From Spirochaetaceae bacterium (GTDB lineage Bacteria; Spirochaetota; Spirochaetia; Treponematales; Treponemataceae), in the NCBI GenBank assembly GCA_017614995.1, contig JAGAAX010000005.1, positions 18,618-82,617 of the forward strand: a DNA stretch of 64,000 bases, given 5' to 3'. The notes beneath the pieces are model-generated. The model was not told the origin of the DNA. It saw only the letters and a list, made by a program, of their open reading frames with translations, and ran no database searches. Shown piece by piece: positions 7,399 through 16,765 of the stretch. Position 1 is the stretch's first letter, and the number at the start of each line of letters is the position of its first letter. A program made the position numbers and the translations under genes.

Positions 7399-9759
7399 AT
7401 GGATTTATTTGACCAGCAGAGAAGCAGATCGCATGAGCCTTTGGCAGCGAGGATGAGGCCGCGCAATTTAGACGAATTCATCGGACAGGATCATATTGTC
7501 GGCAAAGGCAGGCTGCTCAGGCGTGCTATTATGGCTGATCAGCTTACTTCGGTAATCTTTTACGGGCCGCCCGGAACAGGCAAAACCACTTTGGCACGCG
7601 TCATCGCAAATCATACAAAGAGCAATTTTCTCACACTGAACGCTGTGCTTGCCGGTGTTCAGAATATTCGCGATTCAATTAAGGCGGCTGACGAGCAGTA
7701 CAGGCTTTACGGCAGGCGTACAATTCTTTTTGTAGACGAAGTTCACCGCTGGAACAAGAGCCAGCAGGACGCGCTTCTGCCCTGGGTTGAAAACGGCACA
7801 ATAATTCTTGTTGGTGCTACAACAGAAAATCCGTTTTTTGAAGTGAATAAGGCGCTCGTCAGCAGAAGCCGCGTTTTTCAGCTCAAACCGCTGACAAATG
7901 ACGATCTTTTGAAAGCTGCTGACGCCGCGCTTAAAGACAGGGAACGCGGCTACGGCCGCTGGCAGGTTCAGTTTGAAGAAGGCGCTCTCGAACATCTGGT
8001 TGAAACTGCAAACGGCGACGCGCGCAGTCTTTTGAACGCGCTTGAGCTTGCCGTTGAAACTACGCCAGATGAATGGAATCCCGAAGCCGTTCCATGCGTT
8101 CCGCCCGAAAATTCGGTGATTTACATAAGCAAAGAAACTGCCGAAGAGAGCATTCAGCGCAAGGTTGTGCTTTACGACCGCGACGGCGACTATCACTACG
8201 ACATAATCAGTGCTTTTATCAAGAGTTTGCGCGGGCGCGACCCCGATGCCGCGCTATATTGGATGGCGCGCATGATGAGCGCAGGCGAAGATCCGCACTT
8301 TATTTTCAGACGTATGCTCATTTCAGCATGTGAGGACACTGGGCTTGCCGACCCGAATGCAATCGGCGTGGTTGAGTCTTGTGCCGCCGCTTTTGACCGA
8401 ATCGGCTTGCCAGAAGGTCAGTACATGCTTACACAGGCTGCGCTTTATCTTGCCACTGCACCTAAGTCTAACAGTGCAATGGCTTATTTTGATGCGCATA
8501 AAGCAGTTATGGCAGAAGACGCCGAAGTACCGAACCATCTGCGCGATTCAAGCCGGGATGCAGAGGGCTTCGGTCATGGAGCCGGTTACCTTTATCCTCA
8601 TGCCTACCGCGACCATTGGGTTGCACAGCAGTATCTGCCTGACAGCCTTGACGGGCGCGTTTTCTATAACCCTAGTGACCAGGGCTACGAAAAGACAATC
8701 CGCGCAGATGTGCTTTCAAGGCGCGAGCTTCAGATTGCAGCTTTAATCGAGGACGCGCAGTCTGAAAATGATGAGATGGTCAACCCGATTGGTGACTGGT
8801 GGCATGCGGAACGGCTTAAGCATGGCACAGACAAAACTGGCGAAAATCTCTCGTTTACGCCGGAAAACAAAAAGCTTGCGCAGTGGCAGAAACGCACAGA
8901 CGAGGGCAGGGCAGAAAGCCTTCTTGAGCTGCGCAACAGTCTGCTTGATTCTGTGCAGATTCTGCGCCACAGCCGCTGTCTTGTGCTTGGTGCTGACGAC
9001 GGTCTGTTTGTCTGGGAAACTTTGCGCCGCTGTCCTGAAGGCTTTACAGGCGGTTTGTGCAGAACCGAAAAAGGCTTGCAGATTCTAAGTCAATATGCTT
9101 CAACTCTTGCTGAAATTGACAGGCCTGTTCTCGGCACAAAATTCTCAAGTTTTGGCGACGTGGCTTTCGATTTTGTGTTTGCAAAAGATCCGTTCTCGTC
9201 TAAAGATTCTATGATTCAGTTTCTTGAAACATGGAAAGAGCGCATAATCGGTGCAAAGCCGCTGGAAGAGGCTGGTATTGCGGCAGAGCAGCTTCCGTCT
9301 TTTTCGGAAAACTGCATTTTATGCTTTGCACAGAAGATTCCGCAAAAATCAGAGCATTTTGCGGATGCACTGTTAAGGCATCTTGAAAAAACGCGCCGCA
9401 TCGATGCAGAGCTTAAGTCTGTGCTTCTCGCATTTGATGCTGCAGAAGAAGCTTTTTTTACGCAGAAAGAGCATCCGCTTTTTAGCTGGAACGAGACGGC
9501 TGTCTTAGAAGAGGCAGAAAAGCTTGGCTTCAGTGCAAGCGGCTTCAGCAAGACAATCATTTCAAAGCGGCTTGTGTCGCAAGACGATGTTTCGCTTTGG
9601 TTTTCAGAAAACTCCGAATACGGCCGCTTCTTGAAAGAAAGGCTTGAAACTCAAATTTATGAGAAAGTGCATGAGCTTGCGGAATCAATCGCAATAAAAA
9701 GAATCCCTCTCGAATGGAATCAGACGGCAGGCTTTTTTTCGCTTGCAAAGAAAAGCTGA
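7399..9759 (+). CDS. rarA: RarA/MgsA-type AAA+ ATPase with long C-terminal extension
   Basis: A 786-residue protein; typical RarA is about 420-450. Residues 1-430 are a complete RarA: Walker A GPPGTGKT (56-63), Walker [11 protein letters not shown] (about 111-120), sensor 1 VGATTENPF, then the lid and tetramerisation region ([28 protein letters not shown]). RarA acts at stalled forks with DNA polymerase and SSB. Residues about 435-786 are an added domain; near 524-545 the sequence [18 protein letters not shown] looks like motif I of a Rossmann methyltransferase-like fold, but no clear later motifs are seen. No SD; probably leaderless. A stem-loop overlaps the stop. Confidence 0.85.
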   Translation: MDLFDQQRSRSHEPLAARMRPRNLDEFIGQDHIVGKGRLLRRAIMADQLTSVIFYGPPGTGKTTLARVIANHTKSNFLTLNAVLAGVQNIRDSIKAADEQYRLYGRRTILFVDEVHRWNKSQQDALLPWVENGTIILVGATTENPFFEVNKALVSRSRVFQLKPLTNDDLLKAADAALKDRERGYGRWQVQFEEGALEHLVETANGDARSLLNALELAVETTPDEWNPEAVPCVPPENSVIYISKETAEESIQRKVVLYDRDGDYHYDIISAFIKSLRGRDPDAALYWMARMMSAGEDPHFIFRRMLISACEDTGLADPNAIGVVESCAAAFDRIGLPEGQYMLTQAALYLATAPKSNSAMAYFDAHKAVMAEDAEVPNHLRDSSRDAEGFGHGAGYLYPHAYRDHWVAQQYLPDSLDGRVFYNPSDQGYEKTIRADVLSRRELQIAALIEDAQSENDEMVNPIGDWWHAERLKHGTDKTGENLSFTPENKKLAQWQKRTDEGRAESLLELRNSLLDSVQILRHSRCLVLGADDGLFVWETLRRCPEGFTGGLCRTEKGLQILSQYASTLAEIDRPVLGTKFSSFGDVAFDFVFAKDPFSSKDSMIQFLETWKERIIGAKPLEEAGIAAEQLPSFSENCILCFAQKIPQKSEHFADALLRHLEKTRRIDAELKSVLLAFDAAEEAFFTQKEHPLFSWNETAVLEEAEKLGFSASGFSKTIISKRLVSQDDVSLWFSENSEYGRFLKERLETQIYEKVHELAESIAIKRIPLEWNQTAGFFSLAKKS

Positions 9760-9794
9760 CAGCCGCAAGTTTTAGCTTGTCAGTAGCTGTCAGC
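9755..9794. terminator. Stem-loop overlapping the rarA stop codon
   Basis: GCTGACAGC (9755-9763) and GCTGTCAGC (9786-9794) form a perfect 9-bp stem, with a nested CAAG/CTTG pair. There is no U-tract, so it may act as a factor-dependent or weak terminator or protect the 3' end. Confidence 0.4.
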
Positions 9795-9850
9795 ATGATG
9801 AATGAAATCAATTTATAAGGAGATTCTTGTTTTATGGAAAAGCTATGCCT

Positions 9851-10078
9851 TTAAGGCTTGCAGCGCGAGCAGGGTTTGTAGCCTTTCTCGATTGCCTCCT
9901 TTTCGTCTATTGGAATTACGTCCTTTGTTCTGCTCAACGAAGCGCAGCTCTGTGTGTGGTATTTTGTGCCTGACGCAGTTACATAGACTGTCTTTGTTGC
10001 TGCTTGTGCACAAAGCACCGCTGAAATGATTAAGACAAGCAAAGCTATAATTGCCAGCTTTTTAGGTTTGAAATTCAT
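9851..10078 (-). CDS. Secreted Ada-type metal-binding small protein
   Basis: A 75-residue product. ATG 10078 follows GAGAGGTTCGT. A hydrophobic signal segment (KLAIIALLVLIISAVLC) ends near AQA. The mature part, about 50 residues, reads VYVTASGTKYHTQSCASL, a spacer, then AIEKGYKPCSRCKP: the Ada-like zinc-binding motif in which three or four cysteines bind a structural zinc. Such domains are usually found inside nucleases or surface proteins; here it stands alone. Role unknown, probably envelope-associated. The 217-base gap to adk holds promoters for both genes but no clear further element. Confidence 0.7.
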   Translation of the reverse strand: MNFKPKKLAIIALLVLIISAVLCAQAATKTVYVTASGTKYHTQSCASLSRTKDVIPIDEKEAIEKGYKPCSRCKP

Positions 10079-10295
10079 ACGAACCTCTCAAAACTTTGTT
10101 CAATTAAAAACCAGATTCAATGCAACGCACCGAACGCAGAAGTTTCTGCTGTATTTTCAATTGCTTTAATATGAATATCTAAAAAAAGTTTAAAATTTTG
10201 TGTGTTTTTGAAAAAAAATTAAAAATTTTTTCATGGCTTGAAAATGTGGGGCTGTTAGAGTTATTATCCTTATAAAATAAAAGCAGAGGTATTTT

Positions 10296-10928
10296 ATGAA
10301 TTTTATCTTTTTAGGACCACCGGGAGCAGGAAAAGGAACTTTGGCAAAACAGGCTGCACAAGTTTACGGCATTCCTCATATTTCGACAGGCGATATTTTC
10401 CGCGAGAATATCAAAAACCAGACAGAACTTGGCAAAAAAGTTGACGCTATTATTAAGTCGGGCGGCTTGGTAAGCGACGATATTACATGCGAACTTGTAA
10501 AAGACCGTCTTTCAAAGCCAGATACAAAGAACGGCTATATCCTTGACGGTTTTCCAAGAACAATTCCGCAGGCAGAAGCACTTGAAACATTTGCTAAAAT
10601 TGATGCAGCCGTAAACTTTGACATTGCTGATGAAGCTGTTGTTGAAAGACTTGGCGGCCGCGTATGCTGCAAAGACTGCGGTCAGATGTTCCATGTAAAG
10701 TTTAACCCGCCAAAACAGGCAGGAAAATGCGACAAATGCGGCGGTGAGTTGTACACACGCGATGACGACAAGACTGAATCAATTCAGAACCGTCTCGTAG
10801 TTTACAGAAAATCTACAGCTCCGCTTATTGATTTCTACAAAAACAAAGGCAACCTCGTTGACATAGACGCTCGTCCTGCCCCGGAAGCAATTCTTGCTGA
10901 ATTCGAGAAGAAATTCCCGAAGAAATAA
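10296..10928 (+). CDS. adk: Adenylate kinase
   Basis: A 210-residue cytosolic enzyme that interconverts AMP, ADP and ATP. P-loop GPPGAGKGT lies at residues 7-15, HISTGDIFRENI is the AMP-binding segment, and LDGFPRT and RLGGRV (lid start) follow. The lid contains four zinc-type cysteines (CCKDCGQMF and GKCDKCGGEL), so this is the zinc-lid long form. ATG 10296 has AGAGGT upstream. Ends in a strong terminator. Confidence 0.97.
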   Translation: MNFIFLGPPGAGKGTLAKQAAQVYGIPHISTGDIFRENIKNQTELGKKVDAIIKSGGLVSDDITCELVKDRLSKPDTKNGYILDGFPRTIPQAEALETFAKIDAAVNFDIADEAVVERLGGRVCCKDCGQMFHVKFNPPKQAGKCDKCGGELYTRDDDKTESIQNRLVVYRKSTAPLIDFYKNKGNLVDIDARPAPEAILAEFEKKFPKK

Positions 10929-10950
10929 TTGAGCCGGTAAAAAAATAAAA

Positions 10951-10995
10951 AAGCCTTGCTATGAGTTTTCTAGATTCATAACAAGGCTTTTTTTC
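10951..10995. terminator. Bidirectional intrinsic terminator between adk and lipoprotein gene
   Basis: AAGCCTTGCTATGA (10951-10964) pairs with TCATAACAAGGCTT (10976-10989), 13 of 14 Watson-Crick plus one wobble. T-runs follow on both strands, serving the convergent adk and the minus-strand lipoprotein gene. Confidence 0.9.
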
Positions 10996-11024
10996 TTTAA
11001 ATGATGTCCGACTTTATCAGAAGA

Positions 11025-12104
11025 TTAATCCACGTTCCATGCATCATTCGGGTAATATGCCCAAAGACCGTATCTGTTTTTATCAGCAGTTGTGACTCCG
11101 GCATAAATTGCACCTGTCGGTAATGTCCAGAATGCACCTTCGATAATCCCCATACCGGCAAGCTGCTCGCCGTTAGCATGTGGATTGGCTTTTACAACCT
11201 TTGTATCATCCAATGCAACACGATAATATCCCTTTGTTGTAGATACAAGTAAAAATTGTTTTTGCTCGCCACTGACTGTTTCTTCATAATAGGCAAGACC
11301 TGTGATTTTACCATGTTTTTTCTCTGAAAGAGGACCGTCACCAGAAGTTTGTTCCAAATTAATTGTACGGCCGCCGTTTACACCTGTGATAGTGAATTTT
11401 CCAGTATTAGATTTGTTGAACGATGAACCATTGCCGGTTAATTCAACATACCATGCTCTTTGATTATCATAATCTGATGTAGAAATAAATGATTGAAATA
11501 AAGAAGAAGATCCACCAACTTTAACAGCACTTGCCGCATCAGAACCTTTTGATGTTGGTGCAGCTGTCCCATTCAGCTTGTATGTAGTACCACCTACATC
11601 TGAATTACCACTGTATACAGTTGCAAAAGCTTCTCTTCCACCGTTATATGATTTGTTATCAAAGATTGTCATAACGTTTTTTAAAGTGCTTATAGTACCG
11701 CTAGAAGGTCCATAAAGGACTACTACCTGTACGTCAGAATAATTGTAAGAGTCTTGATTTGTTGATGTAACTTCTGTAGAGGGTTTATATGTCAGAACAT
11801 AAAGATTATTGTCATCAGAAGCTAAAAGACCTATTGCACCGTCATATTGGGTGGATACCTGTGACCAACCTCTTCCTGCTCCTTTTCCTTTTGTGAAAAT
11901 CGTATGTCCGTTTGTAATATACAGATTGCCGTTATAATAAGCCATGGAAGTTATTGCCCATGAAGCTGTTTTTTTTCCAAGTTTAACTTCACCTTCAATT
12001 GCTTTAAAAATAGCTCCACCTGATGCACCGCCGCCACAACTTGAAAACAAAATGCCGGCTAATGCCAAAATGGAAAACAGTATAAAATACTTTTGCTTTT
12101 TCAT
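11025..12104 (-). CDS. Lipoprotein of unknown function
   Basis: A 359-residue protein starting at ATG 12104 behind AAAGGAAAGG. A lipoprotein signal peptide ends in LFSSC followed by a Gly-rich tether (GGGASGG). The mature part is Gly/Ser/Thr-rich and appears to be repeated beta-strands (SMAYYNGNLYITNGHTIF, LLASDDNNLYVLTY, LAYYEETVSGEQKQFLLVST), like blades of a beta-propeller; this is inference. It is co-transcribed with the outer-membrane barrel gene 11 bases upstream, so the pair may form one surface or periplasmic complex. Confidence 0.7.
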   Translation of the reverse strand: MKKQKYFILFSILALAGILFSSCGGGASGGAIFKAIEGEVKLGKKTASWAITSMAYYNGNLYITNGHTIFTKGKGAGRGWSQVSTQYDGAIGLLASDDNNLYVLTYKPSTEVTSTNQDSYNYSDVQVVVLYGPSSGTISTLKNVMTIFDNKSYNGGREAFATVYSGNSDVGGTTYKLNGTAAPTSKGSDAASAVKVGGSSSLFQSFISTSDYDNQRAWYVELTGNGSSFNKSNTGKFTITGVNGGRTINLEQTSGDGPLSEKKHGKITGLAYYEETVSGEQKQFLLVSTTKGYYRVALDDTKVVKANPHANGEQLAGMGIIEGAFWTLPTGAIYAGVTTADKNRYGLWAYYPNDAWNVD

Positions 12105-12115
12105 AATCCTTTCCT

Positions 12116-12835
12116 TTAAAAATGATATCTTATGCTTAATCCTGCTTCGACTGTTGTACCGAAGCGGTTATTCTCCGGGTGTCCTATGTAGTATTGTGGC
12201 ATCAGGTATGCACCAAGTGTAACGCCGATAGACCACTCTGAATTTGTCCTATAGAAAAAACCAATTTCAGGCTTTGCAATTGGACCAAAATAAAACCTTG
12301 TTAAGTAAGACTGTAAAGTAACACCTGCAGAAAGCGAAATAGGAATCTCATATCGTCCGACTGCGAGGTTTATTGAGCCTTTTGCCATCATAGGAACATT
12401 ATAAAATACATTACTGCCTCTTGTTCTGTGGTAATTAAAGTTAATGTTGCCGCCAATAGAAAAAAGCGAGTCGATAAAAAAGTTGTAGCCTAATTGGATG
12501 TTACCACCCCAGTTCAAATTATATGGTGTAAGCGCATAGTTTCCGGCAAGACCAACATGTATGTTCTGATCGCCGTATGAGTTAAGCGTAAAATCTGTTA
12601 CATTGAGGTTTGTAGCTTTGTCTTCGTCCTCTGTTTCACCCCAGTCTTCGTCTGCGTCACCCCAGTCGTCTTCTGTTTCAGGCGTTTCAAAAGTATTGGC
12701 TTGAGAATTATTATTTTCAAAGCCGAAAGAACCGCCGGATTTAGTCCAGTCATCATTGCCAATATTGAAAGTTTGAGAATAAACCAGAATAGAAGCAAAA
12801 AAAGCTATAAAGCAAAAACTAAAAAAACGTTTCAT
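12116..12835 (-). CDS. Outer-membrane beta-barrel protein
   Basis: A 239-residue protein with signal peptide (FFSFCFIAFFASILVYS), a short acidic linker (about residues 45-75, rich in Asp, Glu and Trp), and then alternating amphipathic strands such as HVGLAGNYALTPYNLNWGGN and FSIGGNINFNYHR, ending in RYHF with the C-terminal aromatic residue typical of BAM substrates. ATG 12835 follows GAGGATTT. Function unknown; the lipoprotein gene follows immediately. Confidence 0.7.
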   Translation of the reverse strand: MKRFFSFCFIAFFASILVYSQTFNIGNDDWTKSGGSFGFENNNSQANTFETPETEDDWGDADEDWGETEDEDKATNLNVTDFTLNSYGDQNIHVGLAGNYALTPYNLNWGGNIQLGYNFFIDSLFSIGGNINFNYHRTRGSNVFYNVPMMAKGSINLAVGRYEIPISLSAGVTLQSYLTRFYFGPIAKPEIGFFYRTNSEWSIGVTLGAYLMPQYYIGHPENNRFGTTVEAGLSIRYHF

Positions 12836-13064
12836 AAATCCTCTTGTCGCGAATAATTCCAGACAAACATAAGCGTGTTTTCAGGCTCTGCAAATTTATA
12901 AAAATGTATGGATAAAAATGCAGAAAACCAGTACACTAAATTGTACCAAATACGGTAGCTGTTATTAATATAGCGTATTTCACATTTTGTTGTCTATGGA
13001 ATCACTTGTAAAACTATCTATTTTAACAGTTATTCTATTTGTACGGTTACACTTTGAGCAAAGT

Positions 13065-13092
13065 TTGAAAAAATAAATGAAATTATTATAGT
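13065..13092 (+). promoter_or_regulatory. Candidate promoter for the folD operon
   Basis: TTGAAA (13065-13070), 16-base spacer, TATAGT (13087-13092). It would start a short leader carrying CAGGAG just before the folD ATG. I see no THF riboswitch in the 270-base gap from 12836. Confidence 0.45.
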
Positions 13093-13109
13093 TAAAATCA
13101 GGAGTTTTT

Positions 13110-13991
13110 ATGAGCGCAGTGATTATTGATGGCTTTCAGATTGCAGCAGATGTACGGCATCAGGTTGCAGAAAAAACAGCGGAACTTGTTAAAAAAGGCA
13201 TTCACCCGTGTCTGGCTGTTATTCTTGTCGGCGAAAACCCGGCAAGCGTTTCTTATGTAACAGGCAAAGAAAAAGCTCTCGCCGAAGTCGGCATGAAAGA
13301 CCGCTCGATAAGGCTGCCGGAATCTACTTCAGAAGAGGAACTTTTAAAAATAATTGATGAGCTTAATGCCGACCCGTCTGTTCATGGCATTCTCGTTCAG
13401 ATGCCTCTGCCGAAGCACATTGACGAAGACAAAGTTATTATGGCAATAAAGCCTGAAAAGGACGTTGACGGCTTTCATCCTGTAAACGTCGGAAACCTTG
13501 TAATAGGCCGCAAAGCTTTTCTTCCTTGCACACCGCATGGAATTATCGTTCTGCTTGAGACAATGGGCATAAAGACAGACGGCGCACACGCTGTAGTCGT
13601 CGGCCGCTCTAACATTGTAGGCAAGCCTGTTTCGCTGCTGCTTGCACGCCGCGAGACAAACGCAACCGTAACAATCTGTCACACAGGTACAAAAGACCTG
13701 CCATCAATTACACGTCAGGCAGATATTCTTGTCGCGGCTGTCGGTAAACCTAAAGTAATTACCGCCGACATGATAAAGCCTGGCGCGGCTGTCATTGATG
13801 TCGGCGTAAACCGCATTCCTGACGCAACAAAGAAGAGCGGCTTCCGTCTTGTTGGTGACGTTGATTTTGAAAATGCAAAAGAAGTAGCTTCATATATTAC
13901 GCCGGTGCCGAAAGGAGTAGGCCCGATGACTATTGCAATGCTTATGCAGAATGTTCTTGAAGCCGCGCAGAATGTGGCAGAATCAAAATGA
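13110..13991 (+). CDS. folD: Methylenetetrahydrofolate dehydrogenase/cyclohydrolase
   Basis: A 293-residue bifunctional enzyme converting 5,10-methylene-THF to 10-formyl-THF through methenyl-THF. Conserved signatures: [11 protein letters not shown] (catalytic Lys region, with S/T before it), [46 protein letters not shown] (NADP loop) and [10 protein letters not shown]. Start ATG 13110 has CAGGAG. Overlaps folE2 by ATGA, so translationally coupled; both belong to one-carbon/folate supply. Confidence 0.97.
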   Translation: MSAVIIDGFQIAADVRHQVAEKTAELVKKGIHPCLAVILVGENPASVSYVTGKEKALAEVGMKDRSIRLPESTSEEELLKIIDELNADPSVHGILVQMPLPKHIDEDKVIMAIKPEKDVDGFHPVNVGNLVIGRKAFLPCTPHGIIVLLETMGIKTDGAHAVVVGRSNIVGKPVSLLLARRETNATVTICHTGTKDLPSITRQADILVAAVGKPKVITADMIKPGAAVIDVGVNRIPDATKKSGFRLVGDVDFENAKEVASYITPVPKGVGPMTIAMLMQNVLEAAQNVAESK

Positions 13992-14809
13992 TTGACATTC
14001 AGAAGCAGAAAGACGACAGAGAAATCCCTTTGATGAAGGTCGGCGTCAAAAATTTGCAGTATCCTGTGCATATTCTTGACCGCAAAAACCATACGCAGAC
14101 CACTTCGGCAACAGTTGACCTCTATGTAAATTTGCCAAAGCATTTTAAGGGAACTCACATGAGCCGCTTCGTTACGGTTTTTCACAAATACCATGAAAAT
14201 CTGTCGATGCGGCATTTTCTGCTTATGCTTGAAGAAATACGCACAACATTAGATGCTGCCGAAGCTTTCGGTACGCTGAAATTTCCGTTTTATTTAGAGA
14301 AAAAAGCGCCTGTAACAGGGCAGTGCGGTATGATGGCGTATGAATGTATTTACGAAGGAACAGCAAGACAGGGCGGCAAAGACGGTGCAAAAAAAACAGA
14401 CTTTTTTGTAAGCATCAGTGTGCCTGTAACAACGCTCTGCCCATGCTCAAAAGCGATAAGCCGGAATGGAGCACACAACCAGCGCGGCATTGTTACAGTC
14501 AAAGTGCAGAACACCGCATTTTTCTGGATTGAAGACATAATCGAGCTTGTCGAATCTTGCGCGTCATGCGCCTTGTATTCGGTTTTGAAGCGCGAGGACG
14601 AGAAATATGTAACCGAACACGCGTATGAAAATCCGCGCTTTGTTGAAGATCTTGTGCGCGAAGTGTACATCGGCTTGCGCGATTTTGCTTCCGGCGACAA
14701 GCCTCATGCGGAAAAGCCGTTCAGTTGGTTCAGCGTTGAAGCTGAAAATTTTGAGAGCATACACAATCATAACGCTTATGCCTACACTGAATATAATGAG
14801 GAATCTTAA
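13988..14809 (+). CDS. folE2: GTP cyclohydrolase IB (FolE2)
   Basis: A 273-residue member of the FolE2 (COG1469) family, which converts GTP to 7,8-dihydroneopterin triphosphate at the head of folate and queuosine synthesis, using a different metal site from FolE. Visible signatures: [15 protein letters not shown] near the start, [16 protein letters not shown]-type core, [26 protein letters not shown] with the conserved cysteine, GAHNQRG, and the C-terminal HNHNAYA. Overlaps folD by 4 bases and miaB by 1 base (TAATG). Zinc-poor conditions often favour this isozyme; regulation is not visible here. Confidence 0.93.
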   Translation: MIDIQKQKDDREIPLMKVGVKNLQYPVHILDRKNHTQTTSATVDLYVNLPKHFKGTHMSRFVTVFHKYHENLSMRHFLLMLEEIRTTLDAAEAFGTLKFPFYLEKKAPVTGQCGMMAYECIYEGTARQGGKDGAKKTDFFVSISVPVTTLCPCSKAISRNGAHNQRGIVTVKVQNTAFFWIEDIIELVESCASCALYSVLKREDEKYVTEHAYENPRFVEDLVREVYIGLRDFASGDKPHAEKPFSWFSVEAENFESIHNHNAYAYTEYNEES

Positions 14810-16218
14810 TGACATATTTTTTTGAAACATACGGCTGTCAGATGAACAAGGCAGAATCTGCTTCTTTAGAGCAGCTGCTTTTGGCGCGCGGCTGGACCGC
14901 CTCTGAATACGCTGAAACTGCTGACCTTGTGATTATCAACACCTGCTCTGTAAGAGCAACTGCCGAAACGAGAATCCATGGCAGACTCGGCTGGTATTCG
15001 GCACTGAAGAAAGAGCGCAACGGAATTCAGCCTGCTTCTAATCACCGCGAGGCAAGACCATGCGAAGTGCCTGTAAAAAAGCTTACGCTTGTTGTTACAG
15101 GCTGTATGGCAGAGCGGCTTAAAGATTCGCTTAAAAGAGATTTTCCTGTTGTAGATTATGTTGTCGGCACTTTTAAAAAGCAGCATTTTCAGGACATTAT
15201 AGACGCTGTTGAGCAGAACAGGGAGCTTGTGAATCTTGAAGAAGACGCAGTCTATTCATTTGCGCCGCTGTCTTATGAGCCGGGCGCGTTTCAGGCTTTT
15301 GTGCCTATCATGCATGGCTGCAACAATTTCTGCTCTTACTGCATTGTGCCTTATGTGCGCGGTAGAGAAATCTCGCGCCCTGCTGATGAAATCTTAAAAG
15401 AAATTGACATGCTCAGTGCCAAAAACGTAAAAGAAGTTACGCTTCTCGGTCAGAACGTAAATTCTTATAGATTTGAAGAAACTTTATCGGACGGCACTGT
15501 TCATCTTGTTGATTTCCCTGAGCTGCTTGAACGCATAGCCGTTCATATTCGCGAGACCAAATCTTCGATAGGCTGGGTGCGCTTTATGTCAAGCCACCCG
15601 AAAGACCTGTCTGACAGGCTTATTGATATAATTGCCAAAGAGCGCGTCTTGTGCCGCCATATTCACCTGCCTGTGCAGAACGGTTCAACTGCTGTGCTTA
15701 AGGCGATGAACCGCAAATATACGCGCGAACAATATCTTGAGCTTGTCGATAAAATCAGAAAGCGCATCCCGGATGTTTCGCTTTCTACAGACATTCTTGT
15801 CGGTTTCCCCGGCGAGACTGAAGAAGACTTTGAGCAGACTGTTTCGCTTATGCAGCAGGTGCGCTACGAAGCCGCATATATGTATTACTACAACCCTCGC
15901 GAGGGCACTGTCGCTTTCAGCATGAAAAATCAGATTCCAATGGAAGAGAAAAAACGCCGCGTAGCAAAGATAATCGAAGTGCAGCTTGGCATTACAAAAG
16001 AACAGCTTGAGCAGAGAATCGGTGAGAAGGTGCTTGTGCTTGTTGAAGCTGAAAGCCGCGGCGACAGTTCAGAGCTTTTGGGCAGAACAGAACGCGATGA
16101 GCGTGTCGTATTCAAAGGTGACAAATCTCTGATAGGCAGTTTTGTCAATGTTTCGCTAGATGAATTGAACGGAAATACATTCAGGGGTAAACTTATAGAC
16201 ACTGATGAAAAACAATAG
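14809..16218 (+). CDS. miaB: tRNA-2-methylthio-N6-isopentenyladenosine synthase MiaB
   Basis: A 469-residue radical-SAM methylthiotransferase acting on A37 of tRNAs. The N-terminal cluster cysteines are in TYGCQMNKAE, NTCSVRA and VTGCMAER; the radical-SAM CNNFCSYC lies near residue 171; the C-terminal TRAM domain is present (KVLVLVEAESRGDSSELLGR). Between the second and third N-terminal cysteines there is an extra stretch of about 25 residues (KERNGIQPAS through CEVPVKK) not in typical MiaB. Start ATG overlaps the folE2 stop. Last of the tightly coupled fol-mia run. Confidence 0.95.
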   Translation: MTYFFETYGCQMNKAESASLEQLLLARGWTASEYAETADLVIINTCSVRATAETRIHGRLGWYSALKKERNGIQPASNHREARPCEVPVKKLTLVVTGCMAERLKDSLKRDFPVVDYVVGTFKKQHFQDIIDAVEQNRELVNLEEDAVYSFAPLSYEPGAFQAFVPIMHGCNNFCSYCIVPYVRGREISRPADEILKEIDMLSAKNVKEVTLLGQNVNSYRFEETLSDGTVHLVDFPELLERIAVHIRETKSSIGWVRFMSSHPKDLSDRLIDIIAKERVLCRHIHLPVQNGSTAVLKAMNRKYTREQYLELVDKIRKRIPDVSLSTDILVGFPGETEEDFEQTVSLMQQVRYEAAYMYYYNPREGTVAFSMKNQIPMEEKKRRVAKIIEVQLGITKEQLEQRIGEKVLVLVEAESRGDSSELLGRTERDERVVFKGDKSLIGSFVNVSLDELNGNTFRGKLIDTDEKQ

Positions 16219-16239
16219 AAATGTTCAAGGTGGTGTGTT

Positions 16240-16761
16240 ATGAAATTGTTTCAGAAAAAAGCAGAAAATGAAGCTGAAAAAAAATTGGAAGACGCTGTAA
16301 ATACTGATTTGCCTGAAGAAAAGCCTGCAAAGGCAAAAGTTCAGCAAAAAGGAGCGATAAAAATGCCATGGCGCTTAATTAAGCTTGTTTTGATTTTGTT
16401 GTTCGCAATAGTTTTTGCCGCTGTAAACATTGATAACCGCTGCGGCGTTTCTCTGGTTTTTGTTACTTTTCAGAATGTACCTGTCTTTGTAACGATGTTT
16501 GTCTCTTTTTGCGTGGGTATTCTTTTTGTTCTGCCTTTCACGATTGGCAGAGATTCTGCTGTTAAAAAAGCGCAGGAAGCTGCTGCAGAGATTGAGGCGC
16601 TGAAAGCCCAAAAAGCAATGTGGCTTAGACAGAAAAAAATGCCGAAAAACAAACGAGAGAAGAAGTCTTTCTTTTGGGGCAGGGCAAAAAAAATAGATGC
16701 CGTGCCAGAAAAGCCTGAGACTGATGAAAACAAATCTAAAGAAAATATTGTGGAAGACTGA
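16240..16761 (+). CDS. LapA-domain membrane protein
   Basis: A 173-residue protein with an acidic N-terminal tail, two membrane helices (RLIKLVLILLFAIVFAAVNI and VFVTMFVSFCVGILFVLPF) joined by a short turn, and a charged coiled C-terminal tail rich in Lys/Glu. This is the LapA/DUF1049 arrangement (lipopolysaccharide assembly protein A domain). Spirochaetes such as Treponema lack LPS, so the partner is probably another envelope process. ATG 16240 follows AAGGTGGTGTG. It sits between miaB and the SPOR gene, 4 bases from the latter. Confidence 0.7.
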   Translation: MKLFQKKAENEAEKKLEDAVNTDLPEEKPAKAKVQQKGAIKMPWRLIKLVLILLFAIVFAAVNIDNRCGVSLVFVTFQNVPVFVTMFVSFCVGILFVLPFTIGRDSAVKKAQEAAAEIEALKAQKAMWLRQKKMPKNKREKKSFFWGRAKKIDAVPEKPETDENKSKENIVED

Positions 16762-16765
16762 AAAT

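Noticed and set aside
9802..10029. Plus-strand gene opposite the Ada-type protein
   Set aside because: It is the antisense shadow of the minus-strand secreted protein, which has SD, signal peptide and a recognisable motif.
13021..13109. Folate (THF) riboswitch upstream of folD
   Set aside because: The conserved THF-riboswitch sequence blocks are not visible; the stretch is explained by a promoter and SD.
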